This document shows, in pieces, positions 51,369 to 59,256 of a DNA stretch of 64,000 nucleotides. How positions within the stretch are numbered: position 1 is the first letter of the stretch; every line of letters begins with the position of its first letter. A program made the translations under genes and the position numbers. Source of the stretch: Dryocola clanedunensis (GTDB lineage: Bacteria; Pseudomonadota; Gammaproteobacteria; Enterobacterales; Enterobacteriaceae); the NCBI RefSeq assembly GCF_025215155.1, contig NZ_JALHAM010000111.1. One strand, given 5' to 3'. Under the pieces are notes generated by a model. That model was not told where the DNA came from. It ran no database searches and saw nothing but the letters and a program-made list of their open reading frames with translations.

Positions 51369-53102
51369 ATGCGTATCACTTCAAATCCCGCTGAACGTCA
51401 GTTCAGTGCAAAAGCACTAGGATGGCTTTTGCTCTATTTTTGGTTTTTCTCTTCGGTTTTACAGATTGTCATTTTATTCAACGGCTACAGCGGCAGCAAC
51501 GGCCTGCGCGACTCCTTGCTGTTCAGCTCTCTCTGGCTGATTCCGGTTTTCCTCTTCCCTAACCGAACCCGCATTATCGCAGCTGTGCTGGGTATCGTCC
51601 TCTGGGCAGCTTCTCTCGCGGCGCTGGGTTATTACGTCGTTTATGGACAGGAGTTCTCTCAGAGCGTCCTGTTTGTGATGTTTGAAACCAATGCCAGTGA
51701 GGCCAGCGAATTCATCAGCCAGTATTTCAGCCTGAAACTGTTGCTGGTCGCCCTGGCCTATACGGCCGTGGTCATTTTTCTCTGGACGCGTTTGCGCCCT
51801 GTTTACATTCCAAAACCGTGGCGCTGGCTGGTCTCCTTTGCCATTCTGTATGGTCTGATACTGCAACCGATCGGCAAAGAAATGCTTTTCAAAAAGCGTG
51901 ACTTCGGCGATTCAGTCGCTAAGCTGTCCACCCGCCTTGAGCCTGCTGCGCCATGGCAGCTGATTGTTGCTTATACGGAGTATCGCCAGCAGCTGGCAAG
52001 CCTGAATAATTTACTCAGCTCTAACAATGCGCTTCCCCCACTGAAAAATCTTAAGGATTCGTCTGGAGCCGCGCCGCGCACTTTAGTCCTGGTTATTGGC
52101 GAGTCAACTCAGCGCGGACGTATGAGCCTGTACGGCTACCCTCGCGAGACGACCCCTGAGCTGGATAAGCTGCATAAAACCGATCCGCAACTGACGGTCT
52201 TCAATGATGTCGTGACCTCCCGTCCTTACACCATCGAAATCCTTCAGCAGGCGCTGACCTTTGCTGATGAGAAAAACCCCGATCTTTATCTGTCACAGCC
52301 TTCGCTGATGAACATGATGAAGCAGGCGGGTTACAAAACCTTCTGGATCACCAACCAGCAGACGATGACCGCGCGTAACACCATGTTGACTGTTTTCTCG
52401 AGACAGACCGATAAACAGTATTACATGAACCAGCAGCGTACTCAGAGTGCGCGTGAGTATGACACGAACGTGCTGGCACCGTTTAAAGAAGTCCTGGCAG
52501 ACCCGGCACCGAAGAAGTTCATCATTGTGCATCTGCTGGGCACGCACATCCGCTACGATTTCCGCTACCCGGACGGTTGGAATAAATTTAGCGGTAAGAC
52601 AGATGGCTTGCCACCGGGATTGAGCCAGAGCCAGCAGGAGTCATACAACAGTTATGACAACGCGAACCTGTTCAATGACCACGTAGTTTCTTCGATCATC
52701 AAAGACTACAAAGCGACGGATCCAAACGGCTTCCTGCTTTATTTCTCTGACCATGGTGAAGAAGTTTACGATACGGCCCCGCATCAGACGCAGGGGCGTA
52801 ACGAAGCAAGCCCAACGCGCCATATGTATACCGTGCCGTTTATTCTCTGGACATCACCGAAGTGGCAGGAGAACCATCCACGCGATTTCTCTGATGATGT
52901 AAACCGCAAATACAGCAGCTCGGAACTGATCCACACCTGGTCCGATATGGCCGGTTTAAGCTATGACGGCTACGATGCGACTCGTGCAATCACCAGCCCA
53001 CAGTTTGTGGAGACCACCCGCTGGATTGGTAATCCTTACAAGAAAAAAGGATTGTTTGATTACGACTCGCTGCCGTACGGCGATCAAATCGGTAATCAGT
53101 AA
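51369..53102 (+). CDS. eptC: EptC (CptA), phosphoethanolamine transferase for the LPS core
   Basis: EptC transfers phosphoethanolamine from phosphatidylethanolamine to the phosphorylated heptose of the LPS inner core. The protein has 577 residues, the E. coli EptC length. Five hydrophobic segments lie in about 1-175, and a periplasmic sulfatase-fold domain follows. The nucleophile is T247 in GESTQRGRMSLYGYPRETTP, and metal ligands include E245 and the DHGEE segment. In E. coli the gene lies near the argE-ppc region, so its place between tusE and yccA is a lineage-specific position. Confidence 0.93.
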   Translation: MRITSNPAERQFSAKALGWLLLYFWFFSSVLQIVILFNGYSGSNGLRDSLLFSSLWLIPVFLFPNRTRIIAAVLGIVLWAASLAALGYYVVYGQEFSQSVLFVMFETNASEASEFISQYFSLKLLLVALAYTAVVIFLWTRLRPVYIPKPWRWLVSFAILYGLILQPIGKEMLFKKRDFGDSVAKLSTRLEPAAPWQLIVAYTEYRQQLASLNNLLSSNNALPPLKNLKDSSGAAPRTLVLVIGESTQRGRMSLYGYPRETTPELDKLHKTDPQLTVFNDVVTSRPYTIEILQQALTFADEKNPDLYLSQPSLMNMMKQAGYKTFWITNQQTMTARNTMLTVFSRQTDKQYYMNQQRTQSAREYDTNVLAPFKEVLADPAPKKFIIVHLLGTHIRYDFRYPDGWNKFSGKTDGLPPGLSQSQQESYNSYDNANLFNDHVVSSIIKDYKATDPNGFLLYFSDHGEEVYDTAPHQTQGRNEASPTRHMYTVPFILWTSPKWQENHPRDFSDDVNRKYSSSELIHTWSDMAGLSYDGYDATRAITSPQFVETTRWIGNPYKKKGLFDYDSLPYGDQIGNQ

Positions 53103-53135
53103 TTCGTTAAACGGCGGTATTGAATCGCTGTAGAT

Positions 53136-53178
53136 AAAAAAAAGCGGGGAGCGTCATATGACACTCCCCGCTTTTTTA
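53136..53178. terminator. Bidirectional terminator between eptC and yccA
   Basis: AAAAAAAGCGGGGA and TCCCCGCTTTTTT form a long perfect stem. The 14-base loop itself contains the palindromic GTCATATGAC. Confidence 0.93.
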
Positions 53179-53206
53179 TGGCCTGAATAAACTGTTTACG
53201 CTGCCG

Positions 53207-53866
53207 TTAGTCGCGGCTGGCGAAACCCAGAATGCTCAGCAGGCTGATGAAGATGTTGTACAAAGAAACATACAGGCTCACCGTGGCGCGGATGTAATTG
53301 GTCTCGCCGCCGCGAATGATATTGCTCGTCTCAAACAGGATTGCGCCGGAGGAGATCAGGATGAACACCGCACTGATTGCCAGGTGCAAAGCCGGCAGCT
53401 GCAGGAAGATGTTCGCCACCATGCCTACCAGCACCACGACCACACCCGCCATTAGCATACCGCCCAGGAAAGACATGTCCTTACGGGTGGTCAGTACATA
53501 GGCCGAGCAGCAGAAAAACACCAGTGCAGTGCCACCCAGCGCCATACCGATGACGTCGCCCATACCGGCAGACAGATAAGCGTTAAGGATAGGGCCCAGG
53601 ATGTAACCCAGGAAGCCGGTAAAGGCGAAGGCGGCGATGATACCCGTAGGTTTATTGGCCAGACGATAGGTCAGGAACATCAGACCATACATTCCAACCA
53701 GTGTCAGAATCAGCCCCGGTGACGGCAGGTTCAACACGGTGCTGGCTGTCGCCACCATTGCGGAGAATGCCAGGGTCAGGCTGAGCAGGAAATAGGTGTT
53801 TCGCAGCACCTTGTGAGTGCTTAACAGTGACGAACGGTCACGCGAGGAGGTAATTATGCGATCCAT
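53207..53866 (-). CDS. yccA: YccA, Bax-inhibitor-1 family membrane protein, FtsH modulator
   Basis: YccA is a substrate and modulator of the FtsH-HflKC protease and protects SecY at jammed translocons. The 219 residues equal E. coli. Seven hydrophobic segments are visible, and the N-terminal cytosolic tail MDRIITSSRDRSSLLSTHK is the part recognised by FtsH. The end NIFISLLSILGFASRD is conserved. Confidence 0.95.
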   Translation of the reverse strand: MDRIITSSRDRSSLLSTHKVLRNTYFLLSLTLAFSAMVATASTVLNLPSPGLILTLVGMYGLMFLTYRLANKPTGIIAAFAFTGFLGYILGPILNAYLSAGMGDVIGMALGGTALVFFCCSAYVLTTRKDMSFLGGMLMAGVVVVLVGMVANIFLQLPALHLAISAVFILISSGAILFETSNIIRGGETNYIRATVSLYVSLYNIFISLLSILGFASRD

Positions 53867-54087
53867 TCAGAGACTCTCTTGTAGGTGTATATAGTCACGG
53901 AGAATAAGCGGGGGGCCTGGTGAACGAAAGTTCTTTTACCCATCTTTACCTGCTGGTGGCGTAAAAATGTACAGATTTCGTTCCAGATTGATCGCTTATA
54001 CTTTGCTGAAAACTATAGCTTTTCAATACGTTCATCGTTAAGAGTTGTAACGGTACCGTCATTTATAACTCAAATAAGGCGTGTTTA

Positions 54088-55716
54088 ATGAAAGCAAACA
54101 ACCACAACACATTGATCAAAACTTTTGTCGCGCTCAGTTTAACTGCCACTGCGTGTGGCACATGGGCCGCTACCGTACCCGCAGGGACCGAACTGGCAGC
54201 AAAACAGGAGTTGGTTCGCAATAACGGTAGTGAGCCAGCTTCCCTTGATCCTCATAAGGTTGAAAGTGACGTTGAGTTTAACCTGATAAGCGATTTCTTC
54301 GATGGCCTGGTCTCCGTGAGAAACGATGGCAGCATTGAGCCGCGGCTGGCGGATAAATGGGAAGAGAAGGAGAGCACCGTCTGGACGTTCCATCTCAGGC
54401 CGGGTATCAAATGGTCAAACGGGCAGCCCATTACCGCGCAGGATGTGGTCTGGAGCTGGCAGCGGCTGGTTGACCCTAAAACGGGTTCACCTTACGCGAG
54501 CTATCTGGGAAATATGCATGTCGTAAACGCGCACGACATTGCAGAAGGTAAAAAGCCGTTGGATACCCTGGGTGTCAAGGCGGTGGATGCAAACACGCTA
54601 CAAATAACCCTGACTCAACCCACAGCCTCCTTCCTTGCCATGCTGGCGCACCCGTCGTTAGTTCCCGTCAATCAAGCTAATATTGAGAAGTTTGGTGAGA
54701 AATGGACCCAGCCCGCAAACTTTGTGTGCAGCGGGGCGTATAAGCCATCGCAGTGGGTCGTTAACGAGAAGATTGTGGCTCAGCGTAATCCGCAGAACTG
54801 GGATAACAGCCATACCGTAATTAATCAGGTGACCTATCTGCCAATCAGTTCTGAAACGGCGGACGTCAACCGCTATAAAGCGGGTGAAATCGACATTGTT
54901 TTTACGATACCCCAGACGCTGTTCGCCTCGCTGAAAAAATCCATTCCCGATCAGGTTCATGTCACCCCAAAACTGGCGACTTACTACTACGAGTTTAATA
55001 CCACCAAACCACCGTTTAATGATGCCCGGGTTCGCCGTGCATTAAATATGGCTCTGGATAAAGACATTATTGCCGGGAAAGTGCTGGGGCAGGGGCAGAT
55101 CCCGGCCTGGGTCTTCAGCCAGAAGATAATTGGTGGCGTGGAGCTGAAATCCCCTGACTACGCGAACTGGAGTCATGAAAAGCGTGTCGCAGAGGCTAAA
55201 AAACTGCTGGCAGAGGCTGGTTTTAATGCATCCCATCCGCTGAGCTTCAATCTGCTCTACAACACTTCCGAAAGCCATAAGCGCATAGCCATTGCGGTGA
55301 GCTCAATGTGGAGTAAAAACCTGGGCGTGGAGGCGAAGCTGCAAAATCAGGAATGGAAAACCATGCTCGATACTATGCACAGCGGCAACTTCGACGCGGT
55401 ACGCTATGCATGGATTGCAGATTATGATGATGCCGCAACGTTTCTCAATAACTTCCGAACCGGCGATTCTGAGAACACCTCCCAGTACAGCAACGCGGCG
55501 TATGACGATGCGCTTAAGCACGCAGCCAAAGCGGATAATGTGGCAGAGCGGGGTAAATACTATCAGCAGGCTGAAGATCGGCTGGCAACAGACGTTCCTG
55601 CCATCCCCGTTTACCACTATGTTCTGGCACAGCTGGTAAAACCTTATGTCGGAGGCTATGCGCCAAACAGCCTCGCGTTCTACTACACCAAAGATATGTA
55701 CATCAAAAAGCACTAA
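54088..55716 (+). CDS. Orphan OppA/MppA-type peptide-binding protein (SBP family 5)
   Basis: This is a periplasmic solute-binding protein of 542 residues with a Sec signal peptide cut near TWA-A (residue 27). There is no lipobox. The sequence follows OppA closely, for example AKQELVRNNGSEPASLDPHK, EWKTMLDT and the end MYIKKH. The ligand is therefore likely an oligopeptide. MppA, the murein-peptide-binding paralog, is the other relative. No permease or ATPase gene is adjacent, so it probably uses the Opp or Dpp transporter encoded elsewhere. In E. coli nothing lies between yccA and serT. Confidence 0.85.
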   Translation: MKANNHNTLIKTFVALSLTATACGTWAATVPAGTELAAKQELVRNNGSEPASLDPHKVESDVEFNLISDFFDGLVSVRNDGSIEPRLADKWEEKESTVWTFHLRPGIKWSNGQPITAQDVVWSWQRLVDPKTGSPYASYLGNMHVVNAHDIAEGKKPLDTLGVKAVDANTLQITLTQPTASFLAMLAHPSLVPVNQANIEKFGEKWTQPANFVCSGAYKPSQWVVNEKIVAQRNPQNWDNSHTVINQVTYLPISSETADVNRYKAGEIDIVFTIPQTLFASLKKSIPDQVHVTPKLATYYYEFNTTKPPFNDARVRRALNMALDKDIIAGKVLGQGQIPAWVFSQKIIGGVELKSPDYANWSHEKRVAEAKKLLAEAGFNASHPLSFNLLYNTSESHKRIAIAVSSMWSKNLGVEAKLQNQEWKTMLDTMHSGNFDAVRYAWIADYDDAATFLNNFRTGDSENTSQYSNAAYDDALKHAAKADNVAERGKYYQQAEDRLATDVPAIPVYHYVLAQLVKPYVGGYAPNSLAFYYTKDMYIKKH

Positions 55717-55827
55717 CGCCAGTCAGAAAAAGATAGCGAAAAGTGTTGCTAAACTAATCAAATTGTTGGTGTTTCAGTCAAATGGATTAAATTTGGCTGT
55801 TTTTCAGGCGAACGAACAAATTCGTGC

Positions 55828-55856
55828 TTTACATGAAGTATGGGTATGTTTATAGT
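55828..55856 (+). promoter_or_regulatory. Promoter of serT
   Basis: TTTACA and TATAGT are separated by exactly 17 bases. A GC-rich discriminator (TCGCCTCG) follows, as is usual for stringently controlled tRNA promoters. The start would lie a few bases before the mature tRNA. Confidence 0.85.
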
Positions 55857-55866
55857 TCGCCTCGTT

Positions 55867-55954
55867 GGAAGTGTGGCCGAGCGGTTGAAGGCACCGGTCT
55901 TGAAAACCGGCGACCCGAAAGGGTTCCAGAGTTCGAATCTCTGCGCTTCCGCCA
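55867..55954 (+). tRNA. serT: tRNA-Ser (anticodon TGA)
   Basis: This is an 88-base class II tRNA. Its acceptor stem GGAAGTG / CGCTTCC and encoded CCA are present. The anticodon loop is CTTGAAA, giving anticodon TGA for UCN codons. It has a long variable arm (CGACCCGAAAGGGTTCCAG) and TTCGAAT in the T loop. It is identical to E. coli serT as far as I remember it. serT is a tRNA used as an integration site by mobile elements, and the DNA to its right is accessory. Confidence 0.98.
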
Positions 55955-55960
55955 ACATTT

Positions 55961-55993
55961 AAGCCCCAGCTTAGAAATAAGCTGGGGCTTTTT
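55961..55993 (+). terminator. Terminator of serT
   Basis: AAGCCCCAGCTTA and TAAGCTGGGGCTT form a perfect 13-base stem with a GAAA loop, followed by TTTC. Confidence 0.93.
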
Positions 55994-56020
55994 CGTTGCG
56001 GCGACTTTTTGGTATGCCAT

Positions 56021-56191
56021 TCAGTATGCCAATGCCCTTTGGCTTATGTCGTTCCAGATTGCTGTTAATCGGATGTCTTCAGATTTTTCAATTTTCAGCA
56101 CTACAACGCAGCCAGCATCCCCGGAGAGTGTTTTGCCACGATTCCATTCATCCAGCCGTATGGTGACCTCACTTTTAGTCAGCTCAGAGCA
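56021..56191 (-). pseudogene. Start-less 56-codon coding relic next to serT, possibly from a lost integrated element
   Basis: Between TGA codons at 56192-56194 and 56021-56023 the minus strand encodes 56 residues. The sequence looks like real protein (VTIRLDEWNRGK, CVVVLKIEKSEDIR, TAIWNDISQ). There is no in-frame start codon near its beginning, and its first 13 bases overlap the end of the sigma-54 regulator gene. I do not recognise the family with certainty. It may be the 3' remnant of a gene from an element once integrated at serT, cut off when the neighbouring cluster arrived. Its end lies in a patch with repeated TATGCCA words. Confidence 0.45.
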
Positions 56192-58161
56192 TCATATTCA
56201 CGGTATTTGAGGGTTTCGAAAAATGTAGGATCACTATCCTGATATTTTTTTATTTTCCGCCAGAGTGTGGTGCCACTGATACCAAGAAGTTTGGCTGCCT
56301 GCTGCCGGTTCCCTCTTACCTGTTTTAGGGCGTTCATCAACAGATGTTTTTCATCTGGAAATTCTCTGTTGCTATCAGGTTGATAGTCATTTGAAATCAG
56401 CACGGGTGCAACATCCGCAAGCACATCATCCAACATGGCCTCATCAACAATATTATTCTCTGCCACTACTATCAGCCGTTCAACAATATTGCTTAACTGA
56501 CGAATATTTCCCGGCCATTCTCTCTGACTTAGTTTGTGGAGAACAACGTTGCTAATTGATAAATCGCCGTGACCCAGCACCCGCAATAAATGCATGACCA
56601 AAGATGGGATATCAGCCTGGCGCTGCTGCAACGAAGGTAAAGCGAGCCGCAGAACACAAATTCGGTAATAAAAATCCTCACGAAATTTTCCCTGCTCAAT
56701 GAGCCTCACTAGATTTTTATTGCTGGCAGTGATGATGCGGATATCAACGGGAATGATTTTATTATCCCCGATACGTATGATTTTACGTTCTTGCAGGGTT
56801 CTCAGTAGCTTTAACTGAATATCGATAGAAAGTTCGCTTATTTCATCCAGAAAAATAGTACCGCCATGTGCCAGCTCGAAAACACCCACTTTCCCTTCCT
56901 GCAATGCTCCTGTAAATGCCCCTTTGACATACCCAAACAACTCACTTTCTATCACGCTGGCAGCAAAAGAAGCACAATTTATTGCCACAAAAGGACCTGA
57001 TGATCGTGCGGATGCGTTGTGAATGCTTTGTGCAAAGAGTTCCTTACCTGTCCCGGTCTCGCCTTCGATCATCACTGTGCTTTCTACCCCGGCATACTTT
57101 TCTGCGAGGTGTTTTGCCGAAAGTAAGGCGGGGCTGTTACCAATAATGTCTTTAAATGTTTTATCTGCGATATGCGTCTCGCTGTGCCTTAACCTCATCT
57201 TTTGTTCTATTTTTTTTATTTCACTCTGGTTCTGAATGCTGGCTACAGCGCCGACAATACTGTCATGCAACATGACTGGTGAAATATTTACGCTCAGGGA
57301 GTATCGGCCTGTTTCAATTAAAACCCCAGAAATGGTCTGACCTGACTGTAAGACGTTTGAAAAATAATTTCTAAGTATCGGGTGACTTATCTCCTCTCCT
57401 GACTCCACTGGCGTCAGATAACGAGTCGCAAAGGCGTTAATATTGGTTATTTTTAGTTTAGCATCAATGCTCAATAAACCTTCAGATACACAGTTGAGTA
57501 TTGCGTCGATCATTTCATAACGTTTTTTCAACTCCAGGTTTTTACGTTGCTTATCCGACTCTATTTTTAAAAAGTGCAAGGCTTCGCTCATTGCATCGTC
57601 AATAGAGTCAGGATCTGCTTCAGACATCACATAATGCATGCCATAGGTAATGGCTAAATTTTGTAAAGAGAGACCGCCAATGACAACATTGATATTATTT
57701 TTACTCAGTTGTTCAAACACTGAACTAATCGACTCGGTTTTATCAAAAGGATCGATTGTACAAATTGATGCGCCCTTTAAAAAGGGTAATGCTTTGCTCA
57801 GGACCTTCACATACGCCTGTGAGGTAGCCAAAAATGCAACGTTATCCGCGTAGCTGCGAGCTTTTTGATAAGCATTAAAACAATCAAGAAAAGTATGTCT
57901 GATTTCGATAACGGGGATCTGAACTGATTCTCTTAGTAACTCAGCTGTTTTCCCTCTACTGATTAATATCTCGATTCCATTTTCTATCAGCCTGCGAGCA
58001 ATAATTACGGCCGTAGCCTCTGACGCCTGCGCCAGAATAACGGGTAAGTCTCGTTCAACGAGCAACGATTCAACAACAACAGTCAGTTGGCTGGACGGAG
58101 AAATAATTGCAATTTTTGCCATAGTCGGGGAGATACCTGGTGTTTCATTTTCTTTCACCAT
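56179..58161 (-). CDS. PrpR-type sigma-54-dependent transcriptional activator
   Basis: This enhancer-binding protein is likely to sense a small carboxylate. Of its 660 residues, about 14-190 form a PrpR_N sensor domain, about 225-320 a PAS-like region, and about 340-575 the AAA+ domain. Walker A is GETGTGKE at 367-374, the sigma-54 contact loop GAFTGA is intact at 414-419, and the Walker B segment is TIFLDEIS. The C-terminal Fis-type helix-turn-helix has NRQQAAKLLGISGTTLWRKI. ATG 58161 opens the frame, but ATG 58122 (MAKIAIISPSSQL) may be the real start, as neither has a strong ribosome site. It is divergent from the enzyme operon that it presumably activates, and is more AT-rich than the core genes. 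Confidence 0.9.
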   Translation of the reverse strand: MVKENETPGISPTMAKIAIISPSSQLTVVVESLLVERDLPVILAQASEATAVIIARRLIENGIEILISRGKTAELLRESVQIPVIEIRHTFLDCFNAYQKARSYADNVAFLATSQAYVKVLSKALPFLKGASICTIDPFDKTESISSVFEQLSKNNINVVIGGLSLQNLAITYGMHYVMSEADPDSIDDAMSEALHFLKIESDKQRKNLELKKRYEMIDAILNCVSEGLLSIDAKLKITNINAFATRYLTPVESGEEISHPILRNYFSNVLQSGQTISGVLIETGRYSLSVNISPVMLHDSIVGAVASIQNQSEIKKIEQKMRLRHSETHIADKTFKDIIGNSPALLSAKHLAEKYAGVESTVMIEGETGTGKELFAQSIHNASARSSGPFVAINCASFAASVIESELFGYVKGAFTGALQEGKVGVFELAHGGTIFLDEISELSIDIQLKLLRTLQERKIIRIGDNKIIPVDIRIITASNKNLVRLIEQGKFREDFYYRICVLRLALPSLQQRQADIPSLVMHLLRVLGHGDLSISNVVLHKLSQREWPGNIRQLSNIVERLIVVAENNIVDEAMLDDVLADVAPVLISNDYQPDSNREFPDEKHLLMNALKQVRGNRQQAAKLLGISGTTLWRKIKKYQDSDPTFFETLKYREYDALS

Positions 58162-58216
58162 ACCGCCATGTTAATGAATTGCAATGCTGGCGATAACAAA
58201 TTGTGATCTTCCTCTG

Positions 58217-58236
58217 GTGATTATAACGTTAACCAC
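58217..58236. promoter_or_regulatory. Candidate upstream activator site in the divergent region
   Basis: GTGATTA and TAACCAC form an inverted repeat with one mismatch and a six-base centre. The site lies about 70-90 bases before the -24 element, a normal distance for a sigma-54 activator. A second inverted repeat TTAAAT/ATTTAA lies at 58244-58260. Assignment to the PrpR-type regulator is inference. Confidence 0.4.
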
Positions 58237-58307
58237 TATGCTGTTAAATTACTGATTTAAAACGACATTAATTTAAATGCAAAGATTTTTATACCGATTG
58301 ACTGAAT

Positions 58308-58323
58308 TGGCACATAGTTTGCG
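58308..58323 (+). promoter_or_regulatory. Sigma-54 (-24/-12) promoter of the dehydrogenase-aldolase-transporter operon
   Basis: The bases read TGGCACATAGTTTGCG. The invariant GG (58309-58310) and GC (58321-58322) are separated by exactly ten bases, and the flanks match TGGCAC-N5-TTGC. It lies 37 bases before the first start codon, next to a gene for a sigma-54 activator. Confidence 0.85.
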
Positions 58324-58359
58324 ACGTTGCTGCCAACTCACTCATTTCGGGATGTTCTT

Positions 58360-59256
58360 ATGAAATTGGTTTTTATTGGTTTTGGTGAAGCGGCTTTCAA
58401 TTTTTCGATGGAGTTACGTTCCGTTTCTAAACTGGAAATAGGCGCATTTGACTCTTCGGCAGGCGCGGGCGATGCGGGTGTTGCTATCCGCGAACGAGCG
58501 AAAAAAGCAAATGTGACTCTCCTGGACTCTTTAGATGAAGTTTGCCAGAAGGCACGCTTTATCGTTTGCCTGACAAATGCAGGCAGCGCACTGACTATTG
58601 CTGAAAAAATTATTCCCCGTCTTCATGAAGGACAAATCTATACGGATATGAACTCTGCTGCCCCGGCAATCAAAAAACAAATTGATCTCATCCCCAGAAG
58701 GCCGGGCGTGTTGTTTTGTGACGCAGCCGTGATGGGAACGGTACCTGGGAATGCGCTTTCTGTACCCATTCTTTTGGCTGGGAAAGGAGCTCAGTCATTC
58801 AGGAATGCCTTCATCTCCGAAGGGATGAACCTGACGGATATAGAAGCTGAAGCGGGGGCCGCCTCAGCAATTAAAATGCTGAAAAGTATTGTGATGAAAG
58901 GTATTCCTCAATTGTTTCTCGAAGCATTTATTGCTGCGGAGCAATATGGATCGCTGGATACGCTGGTTTCTTCCCTGAGCGATTCTCTGGATGGAAAAAA
59001 TGTTGAACAACTTGCCAGGACTTTTACTGCCCGGACCTTAATTCATGCAAAAAGGCGCTGCGCTGAAATGACAGATGTCATTTCTACGCTCGATGCCCTG
59101 TCCGTTGATGCCAGTATGTCAACGGCAACAAGAAACAGACTTGAAACGCTTAGCCAGACGGACTGGGCCAGTGTGCTGGGGCCCAATGGGGCCGATATGG
59201 ATTATCGAAGTGCAATTACCTTATTATCCAATATTGCGAGAAATAATCATGAATAA
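58360..59256 (+). CDS. NAD-dependent beta-hydroxyacid dehydrogenase-like protein with DUF1932 C-terminal domain
   Basis: The protein has 298 residues from ATG 58360. A TTG at 58327 opens the frame, but the ATG begins the Rossmann strand MKLVFIGFGEAAFNF. The dinucleotide loop GFGEAA is at 8-13, and the substrate motif DMNSAAP lies near 96-102. A catalytic-lysine region SAIKMLKSIVMKG has K172 and K175. The C-terminal helical part looks like the DUF1932 type, as in 6-phosphogluconate-dehydrogenase-like enzymes. The substrate is unknown, and an oxidation of a hydroxy-carboxylate is likely. It is the first gene after the sigma-54 promoter, and its stop overlaps the start of the aldolase-like gene by eight bases. 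Confidence 0.85.
   Translation: MKLVFIGFGEAAFNFSMELRSVSKLEIGAFDSSAGAGDAGVAIRERAKKANVTLLDSLDEVCQKARFIVCLTNAGSALTIAEKIIPRLHEGQIYTDMNSAAPAIKKQIDLIPRRPGVLFCDAAVMGTVPGNALSVPILLAGKGAQSFRNAFISEGMNLTDIEAEAGAASAIKMLKSIVMKGIPQLFLEAFIAAEQYGSLDTLVSSLSDSLDGKNVEQLARTFTARTLIHAKRRCAEMTDVISTLDALSVDASMSTATRNRLETLSQTDWASVLGPNGADMDYRSAITLLSNIARNNHE

Noticed and set aside
56179..58161. Identification of the sigma-54 activator as PrpR of the methylcitrate cycle
   Set aside because: No prpBCDE genes are adjacent, the sensor domain is clearly diverged from PrpR as I remember it, and the neighbouring enzymes do not belong to the methylcitrate cycle.
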